This document shows positions 12,751-18,803 of a stretch of DNA of 18,803 nt, in pieces (the stretch's first letter is position 1; each line of letters begins with the position of its first letter). Made by a program: the position numbers and the translations under genes. Under the pieces are notes generated by a model. It was not told the DNA's origin. It saw only the letters and a program-made list of their open reading frames with translations, and ran no database searches. Source of the stretch: Conexibacter sp. (lineage in GTDB: Bacteria; Actinomycetota; Thermoleophilia; Solirubrobacterales; Solirubrobacteraceae). Location: NCBI GenBank assembly GCA_025964295.1, contig JAOPZD010000426.1:1-18803 (forward strand), read 5' to 3'.

Positions 12751-14994
12751 ATGAGAAGGCTGCTGCGATGCGGCGCGGCCGCGCTGGGCGCCTGCGCGCT
12801 CTTGGCGCTGCCCGGCGGCGCGTCTGCCAACGTGCAGGTCGGGTCGTCCGGCTGGCTGTGGGGCAACCCGCTGCCGCAGGGCAACACGCTGCGCGCGATG
12901 GCGTTCGCCGGGACGACCGGGTACGCCGTCGGCGACTTCGGCACGCTCCTGAAGACCACCGACGCGGGCGACAACTGGACGGGCCTGCCGGCCGGGACGT
13001 TCTCCAACCTGACCGAGATCCAGGTGCTCGACGCCAACACCATCGTGGCCGGTGGCGGGTGCGTCGCGCGGCTGTCGACCGACGGCGGCCAGTCGTTCTC
13101 GCGCATCGCCTTCACGCCGGTCGAGTCCAGCTGCCCGGACGGGTCGCACCTGGCGGCGCTCTTCTACGTCAGCGCCAACCACGGCTACATCGTGCTCGAC
13201 GACGGCTCGGTCCTGGAGACCAACAACGGCACCGACTTCGCCACCAAGACGGCGATCCCCGGCACGCGCCAGGCGGGCGGCGGCGTGCTGCCGACCGACG
13301 CGGCGTTCCTGACCGACACCAGCGGCTACGTCACCACGGCCGACGGCAACATCTACGCGACCACGGACTCCGGCGTCAGCTGGAAGTCGGTGAGCAACAC
13401 CAACCGGCCGGTGCGGGCGATCACGTTCGCGTCCTCGAAGGTCGGCTACGCGGTCGGCGACGGCGGCATGTTTCTCAAGACGGTCGACGGCGGCGCCAAC
13501 TGGGTCCCCAAGGACACCGGGGTCGGGCAGAACCTGACCGCCGTGCGCTGTGCCGATGAGCAGGCCTGCGTGGTCACGACGCAGAGCGGCACGCAGCTGG
13601 TCATCACGACCAACGGCGGGACGTCGTTCTCGCTGCCGACGCTGTCGACCGATCCGCTGCTGGCGGCGGCGTTCGCCTCGGCGACGCGCCTGGCCGCGGC
13701 CGGCCAGCAGGGCTCGACGGTCGTCAGCGACGACGCGGGCGCCAACTCGCGGCCGATCGGCGGGCGGCTGACCGGCTCGTTCTCGCGCGTGGTCGCCGGC
13801 AAGGCGCCGGGCACGGCGTTCGCGCCGGGGCCCAACGCGACGCTGGGCAAGACCGTCGACGGCGGCAAGACCTGGACGCGCGGCAACGTGATCACGACGG
13901 CCGACGTGCTCGACGTCTCGTTCCCGACGGCCAACGACGGGTACGCGCTCGACGCCGCCGGCGGGCTGTTCCGGACCTCGAGCGGCGGGTCGTTCTGGAA
14001 GACGCTGGACACCGGCTCGACGGCGCGGCCCGGTGCGGTCTACGCACCGTCGCCCGATGTCGTGATGGTCATCGGGCCGACCGGCGTGCGGCGCTCGGTG
14101 GACGGCGGCGGGTCGTTCGAGGGCGTGAGCGGTGCCGCGGTGGCGCACACGTCGCTGGGTCGCGTGGACCGCGCGGGCAGCACGATCGTCGCCTACGGCG
14201 CGCAGGACGTCATCCGCTCGACCGACGACGGCAAGACGTGGAAGGCCGTGCGCAAGCCCGGCAAGTACGTGCGCAAGAGCAGGCGCTCGAAGGTCAAGGT
14301 CAACCGGCTGGGCATCCGGCGGGTCGACTTCGTCGACGCCGGGCACGGGTTCCTGCTCGACACCAGCGGGCGGCTGTGGCGGACGTCGAACGGCGGCACG
14401 TCGTGGATCGAGCTGCCGGGGATCGGCACCAACGCCGCGCGCGGCATGTCGTTCTCGACGGCGCTGCGGGGCTACCTCGTGATCTCGACGTTCGGCGACG
14501 TCAGCCAGCCGACCGGGTTCCTGCTGCGCACCGACGACGGCGGCGCCACCTGGCACCCGCAGTTCGTGGTGTCCAGCCCGATCGCCGACGACGGCGTGGC
14601 GGGCGGCGGCGCGACCGACTACCTGCTCGGCGGCCAGCAGTCGCTGCTGTACTCGACGACCGGCGGCGACTCGGGCGCGACCAGCGACCTGACGATCGCC
14701 GCGCCGCGGACCAGGTACACCAAGTCGGTCCACATCGTCGTGACGGGGCGCCTCCAGCCGGCCTCGGGCAACGAGCGCGTCACGGTCGCCTACCGGCGGC
14801 CGGGGTCCGTACGCTGGACGACGCAGACGGTGTCGGCGAGCGCCAATGGCTCGTTCACGACGAGCTGGAACCTGACCAAGGGCGCCAACCAGTTCGTCGC
14901 CCAGTGGCAGGGCAACTTCCGCTCGCACGGCGATGGGTCGAAGGTCCTCACCGTGACGGTCGGGAAGGGGAAGGCGGCCTCGAAGAAGAAGTAA
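12751..14994 (+). CDS. Secreted Asp-box (BNR/Ycf48-like) beta-propeller protein with Ig-like C-terminal domain
   Basis: 747 aa from the ATG at 12751 with GAGGAG at 7-nt spacing. Residues 1-26 are a signal peptide (RR start, hydrophobic core, ASA before NV). Eleven to twelve Asp-box turns of the form S/T-x-D-x-G-x-x-W/F occur, for example at 70-76, 110-116, 205-211, 245-251, 369-375, 450-456, 491-497, 546-552 and 594-601. Together with repeated GYAVGD-type strands they indicate one large or two stacked propellers as in Ycf48/sortilin-like proteins. Residues about 642-737 look like an Ig-like sandwich (DLTIAAPRTRYTKSVHIVV), and the end is Lys-rich (GKGKAASKKK). A basic insertion at 502-517 (KPGKYVRKSRRSKVKV) interrupts the repeats. 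No catalytic residues can be named; a binding or assembly role outside the cell is inferred. Confidence 0.9.
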   Translation: MRRLLRCGAAALGACALLALPGGASANVQVGSSGWLWGNPLPQGNTLRAMAFAGTTGYAVGDFGTLLKTTDAGDNWTGLPAGTFSNLTEIQVLDANTIVAGGGCVARLSTDGGQSFSRIAFTPVESSCPDGSHLAALFYVSANHGYIVLDDGSVLETNNGTDFATKTAIPGTRQAGGGVLPTDAAFLTDTSGYVTTADGNIYATTDSGVSWKSVSNTNRPVRAITFASSKVGYAVGDGGMFLKTVDGGANWVPKDTGVGQNLTAVRCADEQACVVTTQSGTQLVITTNGGTSFSLPTLSTDPLLAAAFASATRLAAAGQQGSTVVSDDAGANSRPIGGRLTGSFSRVVAGKAPGTAFAPGPNATLGKTVDGGKTWTRGNVITTADVLDVSFPTANDGYALDAAGGLFRTSSGGSFWKTLDTGSTARPGAVYAPSPDVVMVIGPTGVRRSVDGGGSFEGVSGAAVAHTSLGRVDRAGSTIVAYGAQDVIRSTDDGKTWKAVRKPGKYVRKSRRSKVKVNRLGIRRVDFVDAGHGFLLDTSGRLWRTSNGGTSWIELPGIGTNAARGMSFSTALRGYLVISTFGDVSQPTGFLLRTDDGGATWHPQFVVSSPIADDGVAGGGATDYLLGGQQSLLYSTTGGDSGATSDLTIAAPRTRYTKSVHIVVTGRLQPASGNERVTVAYRRPGSVRWTTQTVSASANGSFTTSWNLTKGANQFVAQWQGNFRSHGDGSKVLTVTVGKGKAASKKK

Positions 14995-15068
14995 GCAGCG
15001 CTGGAGACCTTCGCCGCGCGCCGCCGGGGTGCGCCGGGTGCGCAAGCGCCTGGTGATCGGCCCGGCGG

Positions 15069-16472
15069 CTACGCGGCGAGCGGCTCGTGCGAGATGGGGC
15101 CGCCGAGGTTGGCGGCCGGCGGCGCGGCGCGGACCGTGACGGGCAGGCCGTCGCGCGGGCCGATCGTCGGCGACTGGCGGACGGCCAGCTGGTAGCCGGG
15201 CTGGACGTCGAGGCGGAAGCGGCTGAGGATCTTCGTGGCGATGACGTCGATCTCGGCCTGGCCGAAGCGCATGCCGATGCAGGTGCGTGAGCCGCCGCCG
15301 AAGGGGACGTAGGCGCCCTTGGGGATGGCGCTCCTGTTGGGCTCCGCAAAGCGCTGCGGGTCGAACGTGGAGGGGTCCTGCCAGACGTCGGGGAGGTGGT
15401 GGCTGACCCACGACGAGTACTGGACCGGGACGCCCTCGGGGACCTCGACGCCGGCGATGGTCGCGGGGGCGATCGAGCGGCGGGGCCCGATCCACGCGGG
15501 CGGGTACATGCGCAGGGTCTCATCGAGGGCGAGGCTGAGGTCGAAGTCGGGCGCTTCGGTGAGGCTCGGGTTGCGCGCCAGCTCGTAGAAGAGGAAGGCG
15601 ATCGTCGAGGTCGTCGTGTCGTGGCCGGCGAACAGGAGCGTCATGACCTCGTCGCGGATGTGGCGGTCGGTGAGCTCGAGGCCGTCGCCGTCCTGGGTGG
15701 CGAGGAGCAGCCCGAGGAGGTCGTCGCCGAGGTCGCCGGTGGCCCGGCGCCGGTTGATCTCGGCGTAGATGATGGAGTCGAGCCGCTTGGCGGCCGTGCG
15801 CATCTTGGCCCACGGCGAGCCGGGCCCGCGCAGGATCTGCAAGAGGTAGTCCTTGGACCAGAAGCCGAGCGCGTTCTCGAACTCCTGCGCGGCGTCGGCG
15901 CGGCCGCGCGCGCTCTCGGGGTCGATGCCGAACAGCGCGCGCATGGCGATCCTCAGCGCCAGCTCGCGGGTCCAGTGGTAGAGGTCGATCTGCTGGCCGT
16001 CCTCCCACGTGGCGAGGGCGTTGTCGACCTCCTCGACCATCAGGAGCTGGGCCTGGACGATGCGGTCGCGGTGGAACATCGGCAGCATCGCCTTGCGCTG
16101 CAGGCGGTGGAAGGCGCCGTCGATCGCGAGCATGCCGTCGCCGAGCAGCGGCGACAGGTCGCCGTAGTGGCCGTGGCGCCACGAGTAGTTGGAGGCGTTG
16201 GAGACCAGCAGGTGGTGGTTGGCCTCCGGACCCAGGACGAAGATCATGTTCTGGTGGAACACGCGCTGGGTGAAGACGGGGCCGTAGTTGGCGTAGGCCT
16301 TGAGGAGGAGGGTGAGCGGGTCGCGCGTGAACCCCATCGTCCGGGCCAGGGAGAAGTTCGTGTCGCCCGGCGGGAACGGGACCGAGGCGCTGCGCTCTTG
16401 GCGCATGTCGAACGCGATCCGCCTCAGCGGGTTGCTGTTGCCCAGCGGCGGCGGTCCGGTGACGGTTGCCAT
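15069..16472 (-). CDS. Cytochrome P450
   Basis: 467 aa from the ATG at 16472, which lies 8 nt after a TACGTT box; the 16 codons upstream in the same frame look non-coding. Seen: the I-helix oxygen-activation motif AGHDTT at 282-287, ExxR as ETLR at 318-321, a PERF-like DPQRF at 371-375, and the haem-binding loop FGGGSRTCIG at 391-400 with Cys398 as axial ligand. It is a complete haem mono-oxygenase of the soluble bacterial type, with overall resemblance to CYP102/CYP4-like or CYP110-type fatty-acid or terpene hydroxylases. The substrate is not readable. No ferredoxin or reductase gene is adjacent, so electron partners must be elsewhere. It is convergent with the propeller gene (74-bp gap). 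Confidence 0.95.
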   Translation of the reverse strand: MATVTGPPPLGNSNPLRRIAFDMRQERSASVPFPPGDTNFSLARTMGFTRDPLTLLLKAYANYGPVFTQRVFHQNMIFVLGPEANHHLLVSNASNYSWRHGHYGDLSPLLGDGMLAIDGAFHRLQRKAMLPMFHRDRIVQAQLLMVEEVDNALATWEDGQQIDLYHWTRELALRIAMRALFGIDPESARGRADAAQEFENALGFWSKDYLLQILRGPGSPWAKMRTAAKRLDSIIYAEINRRRATGDLGDDLLGLLLATQDGDGLELTDRHIRDEVMTLLFAGHDTTTSTIAFLFYELARNPSLTEAPDFDLSLALDETLRMYPPAWIGPRRSIAPATIAGVEVPEGVPVQYSSWVSHHLPDVWQDPSTFDPQRFAEPNRSAIPKGAYVPFGGGSRTCIGMRFGQAEIDVIATKILSRFRLDVQPGYQLAVRQSPTIGPRDGLPVTVRAAPPAANLGGPISHEPLAA

Positions 16473-16480
16473 GGGACGGA

Positions 16481-16486
16481 AACGTA
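16481..16486 (-). promoter_or_regulatory. Candidate -10 box of the P450 gene (leaderless)
   Basis: TACGTT on the minus strand ends 8 nt before the ATG at 16472, and no Shine-Dalgarno lies between them. Confidence 0.4.
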
Positions 16487-16557
16487 CCGGTTGCTTGGCC
16501 AACCAGCCAGTTCTGACCACCGTCGGCTGCGGCCAGACACGACCATCCGGCGCCTGC

Positions 16558-16563
16558 CATAAT
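16558..16563 (+). promoter_or_regulatory. Candidate -10 box of tRNA-Asp
   Basis: CATAAT (five of six matches to TATAAT) ends 18 nt before the tRNA. No strong -35 is seen. Confidence 0.4.
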
Positions 16564-16581
16564 CGTCATCCCGATCCGCTC

Positions 16582-16655
<74 letters not shown>

Positions 16656-16764
16656 CCTTTTCCACCTCGCCGTCCCTGCTGGGGAGGCGTTGTCGTTTGT
16701 GGTGACGACCGCGGGCGCGACAGCAGCGCGTTGTACGAGAACGACGCGCCGCGAGCGGTGGCGC

Positions 16765-18198
16765 TCAGCCGTCGAGGGCCGTGAGCAGGTCAAACGCGGT
16801 GACCTGCGGTGCCGCGCCGAGTGCGGTCGTCAGCTTGGTGGCCGGCAGCCGGGCGGCGATGAGACGTGTCTGCAGCGTGTTCAGCGCCGCTGCGGCCGTG
16901 GTCGGGTCGAGCGTGACGTTGAGCCCGGCCCCGCGGAGGATCTGCGCCACGCGCTTGGCGGCCGCGACCTCCGCATGCCGGCGTGCGGCGAAGCTGCGCC
17001 CGAGCGTGGTCAGCGTCCGGTCCTGAAGCGCGGTCGCCTTGCGGTCGCCCGCCTTGAGCGCGGCGGTCTCGCGGCTGATCGTCGTGTCGATCGCGGTCGC
17101 CGCCGCCTCGGTGGCGCGGGTCGCGCGCAACAGGGTCTGGCCGGCGGGCTGGAGCTGGGCGCACACCGCGCCGGGGGAACCGGCCCCCTGCGAGGCCGGA
17201 CACGCGGGGAGCTTCGTGGCGGGTGCGCGGACGGCCTGGATCTTCGCCGCGGTGCGGTACCCCGGCTTCGGCGGATCGGCGACGGTGTCGGCCTCGTCCT
17301 TGATCGTCTTCAAGTAGGAGAGGCACAGCGGCGTCCCCAGCGCGCTCATCGTTCCGCCGACCGCGAGGCCGACCGGCCCGGCGGCGATCAGCGCGGTGCC
17401 GACGCCGGCCCCGACGCCGCAGGGGTACAGCGCGCGCTGCATCGTGTCCTTGAGCGCGTCGAGCGCGTTGAGCTTCGCCTGCTTGCGCGCCGGCGTGAAG
17501 CTCCGGGGCGGTGTCCCACCGGCGCCCGACGGCTTGCGGGCGCTGTTGGACAGCGTCAGCGTCGCATGGAGGCTCGCGGCGTTGCGGCCGTCGGGGGTCA
17601 CGCCGTCGGCGTCGAAGTGGCGCGTGACGGTCGGCCCGCCGAGCTTCGCGTTGATGCTGGTGACCTCCGCGTCGCCGAAGATCGCGCCCACGGCGTCCGG
17701 GAACTGGTTGACGACGCCGGCGCCTCCGGTCTGCGGGATCTCGCAGCCGGGTGCCGCCGACGTCGCGCCCGTCGACATCGCGTAGGAGCCGGTGATCGGC
17801 ATGATCGCCGAGCCGCCGATCGACTCCGTCCCGCGCCATACCGCGCCGAGCGGCGAGAGCTGGCCCGGGGCGAGGGGCTTGCGGGGCACGATCGCGAAGC
17901 TGCAGTCCTGATTGGTGTTCGGCGGTGCGTATGTCGAGGACTGCTTGCCCGTGATGGTGAGCTGCGGGCCCTCCGACTTCACCTGGTCGGAGCCCGTCAG
18001 GTGGAAGACCTCGCGCTCATCCCAGGCGAAGTGCAGCGTTGACTGCCAGACCGAGGGGTCGCTGGGCTGGTAGATGAAGGTCTCGTCGACCGTGCCCTTG
18101 TACTCGACGGTGACCCAGCCATCCGCATGGGCCACGGCGGGCGCGAGCGCGAGGATCAGCGCTACGGCGAGAGCGGAGACCGCGCGCTGGACCGTCAT
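16765..18198 (-). CDS. Secreted protein of unknown function
   Basis: 477 aa from the ATG at 18198, which lies 7 nt after TACAGT; an in-frame GTG at 18276 would add 26 Arg/Cys-rich residues ahead of the signal and is unlikely. Residues 1-25 form a signal peptide (AHA before DG). Residues about 28-220 are beta-rich with scattered Cys (99, 152). Residues 260-296 are hydrophobic and glycine-rich (CGVGAGVGTALIAAGPVG), either a membrane segment or a buried hairpin bounded by Cys260 and Cys292. Residues 355-460 are helical and Ala/Arg/Thr-rich, possibly a coiled coil. I recognise no family. A substrate-binding, adhesive or membrane-active role is possible but cannot be decided. It follows tRNA-Asp in opposite orientation. 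Confidence 0.8.
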   Translation of the reverse strand: MTVQRAVSALAVALILALAPAVAHADGWVTVEYKGTVDETFIYQPSDPSVWQSTLHFAWDEREVFHLTGSDQVKSEGPQLTITGKQSSTYAPPNTNQDCSFAIVPRKPLAPGQLSPLGAVWRGTESIGGSAIMPITGSYAMSTGATSAAPGCEIPQTGGAGVVNQFPDAVGAIFGDAEVTSINAKLGGPTVTRHFDADGVTPDGRNAASLHATLTLSNSARKPSGAGGTPPRSFTPARKQAKLNALDALKDTMQRALYPCGVGAGVGTALIAAGPVGLAVGGTMSALGTPLCLSYLKTIKDEADTVADPPKPGYRTAAKIQAVRAPATKLPACPASQGAGSPGAVCAQLQPAGQTLLRATRATEAAATAIDTTISRETAALKAGDRKATALQDRTLTTLGRSFAARRHAEVAAAKRVAQILRGAGLNVTLDPTTAAAALNTLQTRLIAARLPATKLTTALGAAPQVTAFDLLTALDG

Positions 18199-18205
18199 CG
18201 GCGCG

Positions 18206-18211
18206 ACTGTA
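18206..18211 (-). promoter_or_regulatory. Candidate -10 box of the secreted unknown protein (leaderless)
   Basis: TACAGT on the minus strand ends 7 nt before the ATG at 18198, with no Shine-Dalgarno in between. Confidence 0.4.
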
Positions 18212-18293
18212 GTCAGGTGCGCGGAGGGGCACAACCTCCGGTCTGAGCGGGAAATGGATCTGCATCGACAGGCCACGACCTGGAGTCCGGGCT

Positions 18294-18325
18294 GCGCCGC
18301 CGACCCTTGAGCCGGTCGGCGGCGC
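18294..18325 (-). terminator. Strong 12-bp hairpin after the esterase fragment
   Basis: GCGCCGCCGACC (18294-18305) is exactly complementary to 18314-18325 with an 8-nt loop, beginning about 20 nt past the esterase stop. It is the strongest hairpin in the window, but no T-run follows on the minus strand. Confidence 0.55.
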
Positions 18326-18345
18326 GCCTCGGCCCGTCGTGCTGC

Positions 18346-18705
18346 TCAGAACGGGCAGGTGCTCATGTACTGCGACACCGTCCCTGCCGGGGCGGCGGAG
18401 GGGCTCGGGCAGAGGAACTGCGTGTAGCGCGTGTCGCCGTCGACGAAGCGCTTGAGCCAGGCGACGCCCTCGGCGCCGACGGTCGTGTTGGGCGAGTTGG
18501 GCGCGAAGTGGTCGGCGCCGGCGAGCTCGAGATACGCCTTCTTGGTGGAGGCGGGGATCGAGTTGTAGAACGGGATCGCGTGCTGGGACGGCGGCGCGAC
18601 GGAGTCGTTCTGCGCCCCGATCATCAGCGACGGGGTCGTGATCTCCGGCCAGGTCTTGTCGCTGTCCCACGGCGTCAGCCCGATCGCCGCCTTCAGCGCC
18701 GGACG
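18346..18705 (-). pseudogene. C-terminal part of a cutinase/PET-hydrolase-like esterase, 5' end missing
   Basis: The frame ends at 18346 and reads well from about [15 protein letters not shown] (near 18705) through [37 protein letters not shown] and [14 protein letters not shown] to a STCPF terminus. This closely resembles the end of actinobacterial secreted polyester-type esterases (alpha/beta hydrolase). The catalytic Asp (QND) and His (ADHF) are present, as is the C-terminal Cys pair (FLCP, STCPF) typical of the family. Upstream the frame becomes unlike the family and hits TGA at 18732-18730. The nucleophile motif (GHSMGG type) and the signal peptide are not found in any minus frame. About two thirds of the gene is missing at a sharp junction inside the window, so the remaining piece cannot be active alone. 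Confidence 0.75.
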
Positions 18706-18803
18706 GGCCGACCGGCGGCTTCTGGTCGATCACCAAGTTCAACGACATCGTCGCCATCGACAGCGACCATGAGACCTTCTCCTCGGACCGCGACATCGTC
18801 GTC
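18702..18803 (+). CDS. Unidentified plus-strand coding fragment at the right edge
   Basis: The plus frame from 18702 runs to the window end without a stop and reads [19 protein letters not shown] and onward. Nearly every codon ends in G or C, and the residue mix (Trp, Phe, Asn, Ile, Asp) is that of a folded protein, unlike the Arg/Pro-rich antisense frames elsewhere here. No start is visible; its left side meets the truncated esterase. I do not recognise the family. Confidence 0.4.

Noticed and set aside
18199..18276. GTG at 18276 as start of the secreted unknown protein
   Set aside because: It would place 26 Arg/Cys-rich residues before a well-formed signal peptide that starts at the ATG at 18198 with a -10 box 7 nt upstream.

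Overview
The window is high-GC DNA with G/C in nearly all third codon positions. Gene content (SigB/SigF-type sigma factor, PPi-type phosphofructokinase, a P450, secreted glycan and ester hydrolases, a PAS-GGDEF-EAL protein) suggests a soil actinobacterium. Several start codons follow a TANNNT box by only 7-9 nt, which also fits. My best guess is the Thermoleophilia/Solirubrobacterales, inferred from general resemblance and not from a database search.

Layout. 1-620: the C-terminal tail of a plus-strand gene and a small convergent PRC-barrel-like protein. 675-2748: an intact tRNA-Val(TAC) whose last 45 bases plus two following bases recur exactly as a 47-bp direct repeat at 2702-2748. The 2 kb between the copies holds one convincing gene, a P-loop ATPase of the STAND/Cdc6-like type, with repeats and palindromes around it. 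This looks like a miniature tRNA-borne integrated element without its own integrase, and it is the best candidate here for an undescribed system. 2997-5045: a secreted family-16 glycoside hydrolase with calcium-binding repeats and a seven-repeat beta-propeller, interrupted by an in-frame TAG where a tryptophan is expected. 5389-6192: a stress-type sigma factor, divergent from the hydrolase. 6189-7441: a SAM methyltransferase and a small lipoprotein. 7488-8618: an aldo/keto-reductase-fold protein that appears to lack two catalytic residues. 8631-12630: a 984-aa PAS-GGDEF-EAL protein followed 10 nt later by pfkA. 12751-14994: a secreted Asp-box propeller protein, divergent from the GGDEF-EAL gene. 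15069-16472: a cytochrome P450. 16582-16655: tRNA-Asp(GTC). 16765-18198: a secreted protein of unknown function. 18346-18705: the C-terminal third of a cutinase/PET-hydrolase-like esterase that stops abruptly where an opposite-strand coding fragment begins and runs off the window.

Most genes are ordinary chromosomal functions in short transcription units. Plausible joint units are lipoprotein-methyltransferase and GGDEF-EAL-pfkA. The accessory signals are the tRNA-Val element, the interrupted hydrolase and the rearranged right end. No CRISPR array, rRNA or recognisable transposase was seen.
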